A stretch of 9,639 nt of DNA, from the NCBI GenBank assembly GCA_905234355.1, contig CAJOHP010000145.1, forward strand, positions 1-9,639. The letters are read 5' to 3'. The DNA comes from an uncultured Prevotella sp. GTDB taxonomy: Bacteria > Bacteroidota > Bacteroidia > Bacteroidales > Bacteroidaceae. This document shows positions 1 through 7,687 of the stretch, one piece after another. The notes beneath the pieces are model-generated. The model was given only the letters and a program-made list of their open reading frames with translations, searched no databases and had not been told where the DNA came from. Position 1 is the first letter of the stretch; each line of letters starts with the position of its first letter. The position numbers and the translations under genes were made by a program.

Positions 1-1540
1 CGGTGCGCTCGATGTCGGCTTGGCTGCCGGCATCGCTCAGCTCGAGCATCTTGCCCACCAGACCGGTGATGCGATTGGTGTTTTCGGTGATCTGGCGGTT
101 GATGTCGTCGCGCGTGGCATCGTCGAGCTCCATGCCCGGCGTAGTGATGATCTGGGTGAAGCCCGAGAGGATGTTGAGCGGCGTGCGTATCTCGTGTGAA
201 ATCTGCTGTATGAAGTTGGTCTTCATCTTCGACGACTCCTCGGCACGGGCGTTGGCCTGGGTGAGCTGCACGTTGAGCTCGGAGAGCTGCGTGTTCGACG
301 TCTCGAGCTGTGCATAGGCGTCGAGCAGCTTCTGGTGCTCGGCCTCGAGCCGCTTGGCCGCACGGTAGCGCAGGTAGATGAAGAGTATGAGTGCGAGCAC
401 CACGATGGTGGCAATAATCATATAGAGTCTGAACTGTGCGCGGTCGTGTGCCTCCTTGTCTCGCTCCTGCTGGCGCTTGAGCTCGTTGAGCTCGAAGCGT
501 TTGTTCAGCTCGTTGAGCTGCTGTCGGTTCTTGTCCTCGCTGAGCGAGTCGGTCAGCTCGTAATACTCGTTCTGCGCCATGAGCGCCTCCTCGTAGCGGC
601 GGTTGGCGCGCAGCACCTTCCACCGCTCCTTCAGCACGGCGATGAGCTGATTGCGCCCCATGCTGCGGGCCATCTCGAGCTCATGGTCGCTGTAGTGCAT
701 GGCCACGAGATAGTCCTTGCGCGCCATGGCCAGCTTGGTGCGGCAGCCCATGAGGTAGACCTTCTGCCACTTGAGCCCCTCGCTGAAGTCGGTGTAGTAC
801 TCGGCCGAGTCGATGGCGTTGGCCGCCTCGACATACTTCCCCGTAGAGGCAAAGTACTCGAAGGCCTGCTTCTGGTAGTGGAAGTGCCACGAGGCGTGCT
901 TCACCACGTCGTCGCGTCCCCTGACCACGGGGCAGGCGTCGATGAGCTCCTTGTAGTGCTGAAGGACGGAGTCCATGCCGGTGTAGTCTTTCTTGCTGTC
1001 GAGTACCTGCACATACATGTTATACATGTTGACCAGCGAGGCGATGTCTTCGTTCTTGGGATAGAGGTCCACGGCCTGCTGGCAGTTCTGCACGGCCTCG
1101 ACGTAGCTGTCCTGGAAGATGTAGGCAATGGCCATAAGATACTTGGCCATGGCCTTGCCGTAGTTGCTGTCGCGCCGTCCGGCATCCTCGGCGATAAGCT
1201 TAGCCTCGCCGATGCCCTTGTCCACACGGCCGTTGAAGAGATAGACCTCGGCCAGTATGCCCCATGAGGCATAGTACCAGTGCCACTGCTCGTGGCTGCT
1301 GCACAGCTCGAGCACGTCGGGTGCGGCAGCCTCGAGCGAGTCGTTCTGCCCGCTGTTGTAGTATCCGGACAGCCGGCGGTACGCCTTGTAGGCCGAGTCG
1401 GCCCAGTTCACGCTGCCTTCGCCGGCAGCCTCACGGAGAGCCGGCCGGCTCTCCTCCCGGCAGCCTGCTGTGGTGAGTGCCAGTATCACGGCCAGCACCA
1501 TCATGGCGGCTATGGACAGTGGGTTGATGCGCTGCTTCAT
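1..1540 (-). CDS. TPR-containing transmembrane sensor histidine kinase (3' end outside window)
   Basis: Reading leftward from the ATG at 1540, the frame is open to the window edge (513 codons). The N-terminus is a hydrophobic signal ending in a lipobox-like LTTAGC (Cys27), so the sensor part is probably periplasmic. Residues about 45-340 are helical, Ala/Tyr-rich and TPR-like. A charged coiled coil follows (about 340-368), then a transmembrane helix (about 372-392, MIIATIVVLALILF), a second coiled coil (about 395-440) and the HisKA H-box SHEIRTPLN with phospho-acceptor His449. The ATPase domain, and any receiver or AraC domain of a hybrid kinase, would lie beyond base 1. AGGA sits 8-11 bases before the ATG. 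No Bacteroidetes promoter is visible in the 36-base gap to the upstream LRR gene, so co-transcription is likely. Histidine kinase identity is secure; the signal sensed is unknown. Confidence 0.92.
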   Translation of the reverse strand, partial: MKQRINPLSIAAMMVLAVILALTTAGCREESRPALREAAGEGSVNWADSAYKAYRRLSGYYNSGQNDSLEAAAPDVLELCSSHEQWHWYYASWGILAEVYLFNGRVDKGIGEAKLIAEDAGRRDSNYGKAMAKYLMAIAYIFQDSYVEAVQNCQQAVDLYPKNEDIASLVNMYNMYVQVLDSKKDYTGMDSVLQHYKELIDACPVVRGRDDVVKHASWHFHYQKQAFEYFASTGKYVEAANAIDSAEYYTDFSEGLKWQKVYLMGCRTKLAMARKDYLVAMHYSDHELEMARSMGRNQLIAVLKERWKVLRANRRYEEALMAQNEYYELTDSLSEDKNRQQLNELNKRFELNELKRQQERDKEAHDRAQFRLYMIIATIVVLALILFIYLRYRAAKRLEAEHQKLLDAYAQLETSNTQLSELNVQLTQANARAEESSKMKTNFIQQISHEIRTPLNILSGFTQIITTPGMELDDATRDDINRQITENTNRITGLVGKMLELSDAGSQADIERT

Positions 1541-1576
1541 GTCTTGTCCTTGATAAGTTTCTGTATGTATTACGGT

Positions 1577-2536
1577 TCAGTCAAACTCTTTCCATGTTCC
1601 CTCATTTTCTTCCCAATACTGGGGCGACCATCCCTTTGCCTTAACAGCATCCGACTGGCTCTTTGTGAGCACGTTTCCTTCGTCGCCTTCCCGATGGTCT
1701 ACAGCAATAAACCTGGGTATCTCGGAAGACGTGTTCTGTGGCAGACTGCTGATGAGTTCGTCCATAGGCTTTCCGCTTATCTTGTTTCTACAGAAATAGA
1801 GTTTGGAGAGTGGAGCATCCCTGGAGACGACGAGTGTGGTCAGCTCATTGTCAGGACAAGACAGCTCGGCCAATGACATATTATGGGAGAGGTCGAGCGC
1901 GGTCAGCTGGTTGGAGCTACAAAGCAGCGTGGCTAATTTGGCGCACTTGGAGACGTCGAGCCTAGCCAGTCGGTTGCTGTTACACAGCAGGTATTCCAGT
2001 TCTGCATTACTGGAAAGCTCTATCGAGGTCAGGCTGTTGTAATGGCAGGCCAGTTCCTTCAGGGCCGTATTCTTGGATACATCGAGCGAGGCTATATGAT
2101 TGAAGCTGAGGAACAGCACTTCCAATGTCCTGTTTTTGGACACGTCGAGTGCCGACAGATCATTGAAGCTACAATCCAGTTGTCTGAGTGCCGTATTCCC
2201 GGAAACGTCGAGTACGGCCAGTTCGTTGCCGCTGCAATCCAAGGTGTCTAAAGCCGTGAAATGCTCTATGCCCTTCAAGCTGGCAATCTCCTCCTCTGCA
2301 ACATCCATGACGGTGATGCCCGCGATTTCAGCATTCGTCAGCATGCCGTCTTTTCCATAGTCCTGCTCAAGAAGAAAGCGCCGGAAGTGGGCGTCAGGGA
2401 AGTTTGTCTCGTCGATTACTACTGCAGTTGATTCAGGCCTGTCAGCGCTGTTGTCGTCGACCGATGTGCACGCCGTGAACACGCCTGCGCTGCTTACGAG
2501 CGTAACGACGAGCAACCATTTGATGCTCTTTTTCAT
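1577..2536 (-). CDS. Leucine-rich-repeat lipoprotein
   Basis: The product is 319 residues from the ATG at 2536 (MKKSIKW). A signal peptide ends in FTAC (Cys23), followed by acidic residues (TSVDD), as in surface-exported Bacteroidetes lipoproteins. Residues about 41-75 contain the NFPDAHFRRFL motif and an EF-hand-like DYGKDGMLTNAE, a pairing often found ahead of LRRs in this phylum. Seven 21-residue repeats run from residue 94 to 240, each close to LxxLxCSxNxLxxLDVSxN, with a degenerate eighth to about 258. The tail (about 259-319) is non-repetitive and ends in a WSPQYW...W segment. The frame is open up to 2635, but that upstream ATG overlaps the -7 element, so the later start is right; GGAAGAA precedes it. 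ATG 2539 is an equally possible start. Function is unknown; binding to a protein or glycan is inferred from the fold. Confidence 0.9.
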   Translation of the reverse strand: MKKSIKWLLVVTLVSSAGVFTACTSVDDNSADRPESTAVVIDETNFPDAHFRRFLLEQDYGKDGMLTNAEIAGITVMDVAEEEIASLKGIEHFTALDTLDCSGNELAVLDVSGNTALRQLDCSFNDLSALDVSKNRTLEVLFLSFNHIASLDVSKNTALKELACHYNSLTSIELSSNAELEYLLCNSNRLARLDVSKCAKLATLLCSSNQLTALDLSHNMSLAELSCPDNELTTLVVSRDAPLSKLYFCRNKISGKPMDELISSLPQNTSSEIPRFIAVDHREGDEGNVLTKSQSDAVKAKGWSPQYWEENEGTWKEFD

Positions 2537-2632
2537 CATTGTGCTGATTATCATTTCTTCCATAAGGGAGGTCGTCAAAGATGGAGTGAGTCTGTGTTCA
2601 AGCATAAGCGTTTCATTTTTTAGAATCTGCTG

Positions 2633-2664
2633 CAAAATTACATTATATTATTCATTCCACCAAA
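2633..2664 (-). promoter_or_regulatory. Promoter of the LRR lipoprotein gene
   Basis: On the minus strand, a -33 TTTG (2664-2661) is separated by exactly 20 bases from a -7 TAATTTTG (2640-2633), matching the Bacteroidetes sigma-ABfr consensus TTTG-N19-21-TAnnTTTG. The start site should fall within about ten bases, giving a leader of roughly 90 bases before the ATG at 2536. Confidence 0.85.
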
Positions 2665-2742
2665 AAAATACCACTTATTTCGTCTGTTTTTGCCTGCATT
2701 ATCCAAGAGACTCGGTATTATCAAAACAGCCAAGACACTCAT

Positions 2743-2769
2743 CTTGACGCTGCAAAGACCGGCGTCAAG
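2743..2769. repeat. Perfect 8-bp inverted repeat between divergent genes
   Basis: CTTGACGC (2743-2750) and its exact complement GCGTCAAG (2762-2769) flank an 11-base loop. It lies midway between the divergent LRR and antiporter promoters. It is not followed by a T-tract on the plus strand and no gene ends here, so an operator is more plausible than a terminator. Function is inferred from position only. Confidence 0.5.
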
Positions 2770-2823
2770 GCGATTTTACAGGAAAAAAAACGCATTAAGA
2801 AAAAAAACTGGGGAGCAGATGGC

Positions 2824-2852
2824 TTGTGCAGCGTAAAAATTTTGTAACTTTG
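2824..2852 (+). promoter_or_regulatory. Promoter of the antiporter operon, nearly leaderless
   Basis: A -7 TAACTTTG lies at 2845-2852, with a weak -33 TTG at 2824-2826 (18-base spacer). The -7 element ends only 8 bases before the ATG at 2861, so the transcript would start at or a few bases before the start codon. Confidence 0.7.
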
Positions 2853-2860
2853 CAACCAGT

Positions 2861-5001
2861 ATGACATTCTTCTCATCCTATCTGCCCGTGACCGACCCCA
2901 CGACCATCTTCTTCGTGGTGCTGCTCATCGTGCTGTCGGCCCCTATCATTATGGGCAAACTGCGCATACCCCACATCATCGGCATGGTGCTTGCAGGCGT
3001 CATCGTGGGCGAGTACGGCCTGAACGTGCTGAAGCGCGACGACTCGTTCGAGTTGTTCGGCCGTGTGGGCCTGCTCTACATCATGTTTCTGGCCGGCCTG
3101 GAGATGGACCTGGAGAGCGTGAAGAAGAATGTGCGCAAGTTTGTCGTGTTCGGTCTGCTCACGTGCCTAGTGCCCCTGGTGCTCACCTATGCCATGTCGG
3201 TGGTGGTGCTGGGCTACTCGGGCCGTGCCAGCTTCCTGCTGGGCTGCATCATGGCGTCGAACACGCTGATAGCCTACCCCATCGTGGGGCGCTACGGCCT
3301 GCAGCGGCATCACAGTGTGGCGCTGAGCGTGGGCTCGTCGATGATCTCGCTGTTCATGGCCCTGGTCATGCTGGCGGCCCTGGCGTCGACGTTCACACAG
3401 AGCGACGCGAGCGTGGCCGGACAGGTGCTGTTCTGGCTGCTGTTCGTACTGAAGATAGCACTCTTCTGCGCGGGCAGCCTTGTGCTCATACCCCGCATGG
3501 CGCGCTACTTCCTGCGCCGTTACAGCGATGCCGTGATGCAGTACATCTTCGTCATGGCCGTGATGTTCCTGAGCGCAGCACTGAGCGACCTCATCGGGCT
3601 GGAGGGCATCTTCGGCGCCTTCTTCTCCGGACTCATCTTAGGACGATACATCCCCCACGTGTCGCCGCTGATGAACCGCATCGAGTTCATCGGCAACGCG
3701 CTCTTCATCCCCTATTTCCTCATCGGCGTGTGCTCATCAACCTGCGCACGCTGGCCGATGACCCGTCGATGGTCTGGGTGGTGCTGCTCATCGCCTTCTT
3801 CGGCACGTTCGGAAAGGCGCTGGCGGCCTACATCTCGGCCATCATCTTCCGCATGGAGAAGCACGACGGCCACATGATGTTCGGACTCACCTCGGCCCAT
3901 GCCGCCGGCGCCATCGCCATGGTCATGGTGGGACTGCGACTCGAGGTGGCACCGGGCGTGACACTCGTCGACGACCACATGCTCAACGGCGTGGTCCTGA
4001 TGATTCTCGTGACCTGCATCGTCTCGACACTCATGACAGAGAAGGCGGCCCAGGAGATCAGCGTGGACAACATGCAGCGCAGCAACGGCAATCCCCATGC
4101 CGACGCGCTCGACGACTCAAAGATTCTGCTCTGCGTGAAGTATCCCGACATAGCGCCCCAGCTGTTCTATCTGGCCACGCTCATCCGTGGCCGGCAGCAC
4201 GCCTCGGAGATGGTGGCACTCAATGTGGTCTACGACGGACAGGACAGCAACGACGAGCGTGAGAAAGGCCTGCGCCTGCTCGAGCAGCTGCAGCAGCAGG
4301 CCAGCGCACAGGAGGTGACGCTGAAGACACAGGTGCGCCTGGCCTCCAACATTGCCAACGGCATCAAGCACGCCTTCCGCGAGCACGGATGCTCCGAGAT
4401 TGTCATGGGCATGCACGTGCACACGGAGGTGACGCCGAAGTTCTGGGGCGAGTTCATACAGAGCCTCTACAACGGACTGAACCGCCAGATCATCCTGGCC
4501 CGCTTCTCCCAGCCGCTGAGCACCATGCGCTGCATACAGGTGGCCGTGCCCTCCAGGGCGGAGTATGAGCCGGGCTTCCACCGCTGGCTCGAGCGGCTGT
4601 GCCTGCTGGCCGGCGAGCTCGACTGCCGCATACAGTTCCACGGACGCATGGAGTCGCTCGACAAGATAGCCCACTACATAGACTATGCCCACCCCAACGT
4701 CAAGGGCCACTACACCCCGATGGGCCACTGGAACGAGCTGCCCGAGCTGGCCACCGCCATACCCGCCGACCACATGTTCGTGGTCGTCACGGCACGCAAG
4801 GGCACCATCAGCTACAAGAATGCGCTCGACCGCCTGCCGGCCGAGCTCACCAAATACTACTCCGGCCGCAACCTCATGCTCATCTTCCCCGACCAGTACG
4901 GCCACACCAAGGAAGACACCATGAGCTTCACCGAAGCACAGCACCACGAGGAATACAGCATCTACGACACCATCCTGCAGTGGCTGCGCATCAGAAGATA
5001 G
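2861..5001 (+). pseudogene. Cation:proton antiporter (KefB/NhaP-like) with C-terminal tandem USP domains, frameshifted
   Basis: The N-terminal part (2861-3730) encodes residues 1-290 of a CPA2-type Na+(K+)/H+ exchanger: hydrophobic helices with KLRIPHIIGMVLAGVIVG, FLAGLEMDL and EGIFGAFFSGLILGRYIP. The frame then shifts. Similarity continues from 3733 in another frame (LINLRTLADD, FFGTFGKALAA, TSAHAAGAIAMVMVG) and runs into two universal-stress-protein domains at about residues 419-556 and 557-714. Restoring 4 bases at the break gives GVGMLINL, the usual family sequence, and an intact 714-residue protein. As read, the first frame stops at 3877 (338 residues). The restart ATG at 3874 could yield a 375-residue C-terminal piece. 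No slippery heptamer is present, so programmed frameshifting is unlikely. It could be a real mutation or an assembly error. The ATG at 2861 keeps the first helix. The gene heads an operon with lolD and a cvfB-like gene. Confidence 0.88.
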
Positions 5002-5007
5002 CACAAT

Positions 5008-5038
5008 CAGAGGCCCCATAAGCCCCATAAGTCCCATA
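5008..5038 (+). repeat. Three tandem CCCCATA-type units before lolD
   Basis: Units AGGCCCCATA (5011-5020), AGCCCCATA (5021-5029) and AGTCCCATA (5030-5038) fill the 47-base gap between the antiporter stop and the lolD start. The leading CAGAGGCCCCATAAG (5008-5022) recurs with one mismatch at 5701-5715, at the next gene junction. Such short intergenic repeats may affect mRNA structure or simply be slippage products. Confidence 0.75.
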
Positions 5039-5048
5039 ACAAAGCATT

Positions 5049-5747
5049 ATGATCGACATCAAGAATATCACCAAGAGCTTCGGCTCACTGCAAGTGCTCA
5101 AAGGCATCGACCTCCACATCGGCGAGAGCGAGGTGGTGAGCATCGTAGGGCCCAGCGGTGCGGGCAAGACCACACTGCTGCAGATCATCGGCACGCTCGA
5201 CCGCCCCGACACCGGCACGGTGTGCGTCGACGGCGTAGACACCACCACCCTCTCGCAGAAGCAGCTCAGCCAGTTTCGCAACCTGCACTTAGGCTTTGTC
5301 TTCCAGTTTCACCAGCTGCTGCCGGAGTTCACCGCCGTGGAGAACATCATGATACCGGCCTTCATCGCCGGCACGCCCAAGAAGCAGGCCAAGGCACGTG
5401 CCGAGGAACTGCTCAACTTCATGGGACTGGCCGACCGCGCCCGCCACAAGCCTAACGAGCTGTCGGGAGGCGAGAAGCAGCGCGTGGCCGTGGCACGCGC
5501 TCTCGTCAACAACCCTAAGGTCATTCTGGCCGACGAGCCCTCCGGCTCGCTCGACACAAAGAACAAGACAGAGCTGCACCAGCTCTTCTTCGACCTGCGC
5601 GACCGCTTCGGACAGACCTTCGTCATCGTCACCCACGACGAGCAGCTCGCCAGCATCACCGACCGCACCATCCACATCAAGGATGGACTGATAGTCGACC
5701 CAGAGGCCCCATTAGTCCCAGAGACCCCAGAAAGGAGGCCCCAATGA
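5049..5747 (+). CDS. lolD: LolD-like lipoprotein-releasing ABC transporter ATP-binding protein
   Basis: A complete single-domain ABC ATPase of 232 residues. Walker A is GPSGAGKT (34-41), the Q-loop is FQF with Gln86, the signature LSGGEKQRVAVARAL starts at 138, Walker B is VILADE (158-163) followed by PSGSLD, and the switch His is in THDE (His196). The QFHQLLPEFTAVENIMIP stretch is typical of LolD and other MacB-like ATPases. LolD powers LolC/E to release outer-membrane lipoproteins from the inner membrane. No membrane partner is encoded nearby, so the LolCE-type permease must be elsewhere; FtsE/MacB-type alternatives are not excluded. The last 16 residues (about 217-232, Pro/Glu-rich) are encoded by a CCC-rich repeat and extend past the usual end of the family. 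The start has only an A-rich leader. The stop overlaps the next ATG (ATGA). Confidence 0.88.
   Translation: MIDIKNITKSFGSLQVLKGIDLHIGESEVVSIVGPSGAGKTTLLQIIGTLDRPDTGTVCVDGVDTTTLSQKQLSQFRNLHLGFVFQFHQLLPEFTAVENIMIPAFIAGTPKKQAKARAEELLNFMGLADRARHKPNELSGGEKQRVAVARALVNNPKVILADEPSGSLDTKNKTELHQLFFDLRDRFGQTFVIVTHDEQLASITDRTIHIKDGLIVDPEAPLVPETPERRPQ
5701..5743 (+). repeat. CCC-rich repeat encoding the LolD C-terminal tail and carrying the next gene's RBS
   Basis: CAGAGGCCCCATTAG (5701-5715) matches 14 of 15 bases of the repeat before lolD, and is followed by AGTCCCAG and AGACCCCAG units. The same stretch ends in AGGAGG (5733-5738), 5 bases before the ATG at 5744. This is an unusually strong Shine-Dalgarno for this phylum and supports that start. 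Confidence 0.75.
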
Positions 5748-6604
5748 TAGCTCTCGGCGACTACAACACACTGCGCATCACAAGGCGCTCCGACCACGGG
5801 CTCTACCTCGACGGCGACGAAAAGGTGGGCGAGATACTGCTGCCCGCACGCTTCGTCACACGCGCCATGCACATCGGCGACAGCATCGAGGTGTTTCTCT
5901 ATCTCGACCAGGAAGAGCGGCTCACTGCCACCACCGAGCACCCGCTGGCCAAGGTCGGCGAGTTTGCCTACCTCGAGGTGGCATGGACCAACGAGTATGG
6001 CGCCTTCCTGCGCTGGGGACTGCAGAAAGACCTGTTCTGCCCCTTCCGCGAGCAGAAGCAGCGCATGGAGCAAGGCAAGAGCTACATAGTATATATAAAG
6101 GTGGACGACGAAAGCCACCGGCTCATGGCCACTGCCAAGGTGGAGAAATACCTGCATGTGCCACACGCACCTGCCGAGGCAGAGCCGTCACTGCCCCTGC
6201 CGAAACACGGCGACGCCATGAGCTGTCTCGTCTGGCAGAAGACCGACCTGGGCTTCAAGGTCATCGCCGACGGCCGATACCAGGGCCAGCTCTACGACAA
6301 CCAGATATTCCAGCCCCTGCACACCGGCCACCGCCTCACGGCCTATGTGGACCACGTGCGCCACGACGGCAAGATAGACCTCACGCTACAGCCCACGGGC
6401 CGCCGCCACACACTCGACTTTGCCGAGGTGCTGCTGCGCTATCTCTATGAGAACGACGGGCGCTGCGAACTGGGCGACAAGTCGCCGGCAGAGCTTATCT
6501 ACGACCGCTTCAAGGTGTCGAAGAAAGCATACAAGAAAGCCGTCGGCGACCTCTATCGCCGACGGCTCATCAGCATCACAGACGAGGGGATAGCCCTCGT
6601 CTGA
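5744..6604 (+). CDS. CvfB-like S1 RNA-binding protein with C-terminal winged helix
   Basis: A complete protein of 286 residues, the usual CvfB/YitL length. Three S1-type OB folds can be traced: residues about 1-62 (ending FLYLDQEERLTAT), 68-135 (VGEFAYLEVAWTNEYGAFLRWG, MATAKVEKYL) and 152-217 (GDAMSCLVWQKTDLGFKVI, GKIDLTLQP). A winged-helix domain follows at about 225-284 (LRYLYENDGRCELGDKSPAE, KKAVGDLYRRRLI). Family members bind RNA, and in Firmicutes CvfB affects virulence-gene expression; the role here is inferred to be post-transcriptional regulation. The ATG overlaps the lolD stop (ATGA) and has a strong AGGAGG ribosome site, so the two are translationally coupled. It ends 5 bases from the convergent beta-barrel gene, and its last codons contain two hairpins. 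Confidence 0.85.
   Translation: MIALGDYNTLRITRRSDHGLYLDGDEKVGEILLPARFVTRAMHIGDSIEVFLYLDQEERLTATTEHPLAKVGEFAYLEVAWTNEYGAFLRWGLQKDLFCPFREQKQRMEQGKSYIVYIKVDDESHRLMATAKVEKYLHVPHAPAEAEPSLPLPKHGDAMSCLVWQKTDLGFKVIADGRYQGQLYDNQIFQPLHTGHRLTAYVDHVRHDGKIDLTLQPTGRRHTLDFAEVLLRYLYENDGRCELGDKSPAELIYDRFKVSKKAYKKAVGDLYRRRLISITDEGIALV
6541..6601. terminator. Two consecutive perfect hairpins at a convergent gene junction
   Basis: CGTCGGCGA (6541-6549) pairs exactly with TCGCCGACG (6556-6564) across a 6-base loop. GACGAGGG (6581-6588) pairs exactly with CCCTCGTC (6594-6601) across a 5-base loop. Both lie in the last codons of the cvfB-like gene, and the second ends directly before its stop. There is no T-tract on either strand, so they could block readthrough or protect 3' ends rather than act as classical intrinsic terminators. 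The structure is seen; the function is inferred. Confidence 0.5.
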
Positions 6605-6609
6605 GACTA

Positions 6610-7464
6610 TCAGAAGATGCGGCCCACCAGGCGGACGGTCAGCTGCGGGTAGACCGTCACCTTGCTCAGCACGTCCAGGCTCTCGTCGCCGTCGTTGCCC
6701 AGGTCGCTCTTCTCCAGCTTCTTCTCGCCGTCGGCACCATTGAGATAGACTGCCGGCTTGCCCCAGAACTGCACGCCCATGTCGAAGTTGCAGGTCAGCC
6801 GGCTCTTCTTTGGCACAAACCGCCCGAAGCCGATGCCTACGTAGGGCCGCACGCTGTTCACCTTGATGTGGGCATCCAGATGGCCATTGTTGTCGGGAGC
6901 CAGGAAGTAGTCGCCCATCTCAATGCCTACACGGGGCAGGGTGCCGCCGTTGGCAGCAGCTACAGGCATCAGGCTGGGCGTAATGGTGGGATAGACGTCG
7001 GCATTCCACTGGGCTATGCCCTGCAGGTCGGTGTTGTTCTTATTCTGCACCGTGACAATCTTCTCCTTGCCAAAGTAGAGACCGGCCGTGATGCGGAAAC
7101 CCGTGCGGAACGGATGCACATCAAACAGCAGGTGGCCGGCGCCCAGTCCCGTCGTGCCTTCTACCTTCACCTTGTCTTTGGGAAGGTTATACTGCGGAGG
7201 CACCATCGAGCTGTTGAACTTGCCCTCGAAGCCTGTCTTCACGTCGAAGTCCATAGACACCGAGGGAAAGATGTCGACACCGCCGCGCAGCGTCAGGTAG
7301 TCGGTGATGTCGCTGCCCACCTCGAGCGTGATGCCCGACAGGCCCAGACCCACGCCGGCGCCGACGTGCTCGAAAATGTTGTTGCCGTTCCACTCGTTCC
7401 AGGTCTGTGCCTGAGCGGTGGTGATGCCTACCAGCATGCAGGCCAAAACGAATAATTTCTTCAT
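6610..7464 (-). CDS. Putative outer-membrane beta-barrel protein
   Basis: The product is 284 residues from the ATG at 7464. The Sec signal peptide MKKLFVLACMLVGITTAQAQ has a likely AQA cleavage near residue 19. The rest alternates hydrophobic and polar residues, with many Gly and aromatic residues (VGAGVGLGLSGITLEVG, RPYVGIGFGRF), and ends in a strand with C-terminal Phe (LTVRLVGRIF), the pattern recognised by the BAM machinery. That points to a small barrel of roughly 10-12 strands in the outer membrane. I cannot assign a substrate or named family; it resembles Bacteroidetes conserved hypothetical barrels. It has its own promoter, a leader of about 35 bases, and converges on the cvfB-like gene with a 5-base gap. 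Confidence 0.82.
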   Translation of the reverse strand: MKKLFVLACMLVGITTAQAQTWNEWNGNNIFEHVGAGVGLGLSGITLEVGSDITDYLTLRGGVDIFPSVSMDFDVKTGFEGKFNSSMVPPQYNLPKDKVKVEGTTGLGAGHLLFDVHPFRTGFRITAGLYFGKEKIVTVQNKNNTDLQGIAQWNADVYPTITPSLMPVAAANGGTLPRVGIEMGDYFLAPDNNGHLDAHIKVNSVRPYVGIGFGRFVPKKSRLTCNFDMGVQFWGKPAVYLNGADGEKKLEKSDLGNDGDESLDVLSKVTVYPQLTVRLVGRIF

Positions 7465-7504
7465 AAGCTTTTTGTTTGGTGAATAACTAATAGCAATCTG
7501 ACTG

Positions 7505-7536
7505 CAAATATAGTTAAAACTTTCTTAACGGACAAA
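7505..7536 (-). promoter_or_regulatory. Promoter of the beta-barrel gene
   Basis: On the minus strand, TTTG (7536-7533), a 20-base spacer, then TATATTTG (7512-7505): an exact Bacteroidetes promoter about 40 bases ahead of the ATG at 7464. Confidence 0.85.
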
Positions 7537-7615
7537 CTTTTCCCGCGTTTTATTCAGTCCGCTAAGCAAAGAAACGTTAATTATATCGTCGGCACGACAA
7601 ATTCTTACGCCTCGC

Positions 7616-7647
7616 TTTTTCCCACTGCGTTTTTTTTTGTACCTTTG
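7616..7647 (+). promoter_or_regulatory. Promoter of tRNA-Arg
   Basis: A -7 TACCTTTG (7640-7647) follows a T-rich -33 region (TTTT at 7616-7619) at a 20-base spacing. The tRNA begins about 40 bases downstream, leaving a short 5' leader to be processed. Confidence 0.7.
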
Positions 7648-7687
7648 CAGCGTGTAAGTGTTGCGGCACTTTTTTCACAGACCGCAT

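Noticed and set aside
335..1267. Long plus-strand open frame of 310 codons
   Set aside because: It is the complement of the histidine kinase gene, whose protein shows a real H-box, membrane helix and coiled coils. The plus-strand translation is a Val/Leu/His-rich shadow of GC-biased codons.
2537..2635. Upstream start for the LRR lipoprotein (MQQILKNETLM)
   Set aside because: That ATG overlaps the -7 element, and using it would bury the signal peptide. ATG 2539 would add only one Met and cannot be excluded.
3163..3732. First 190 codons of the plus-strand frame that contains the antiporter C-terminus
   Set aside because: They are out of frame with the real N-terminal half and read as Arg/His/Pro-rich noise; only the part after 3733 is genuine.
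3720..3740. Programmed -1 ribosomal frameshift in the antiporter
   Set aside because: No X-XXY-YYZ slippery heptamer is at the junction, and family alignment by eye calls for four missing bases rather than a one-base slip.
4117..5037. Minus-strand open frame of 306 codons
   Set aside because: It is antisense to the USP domains of the antiporter and has no recognisable domain; a codon-bias shadow.
5309..6166. Minus-strand open frame of 285 codons
   Set aside because: It lies opposite lolD and the cvfB-like gene, both with clear family motifs.
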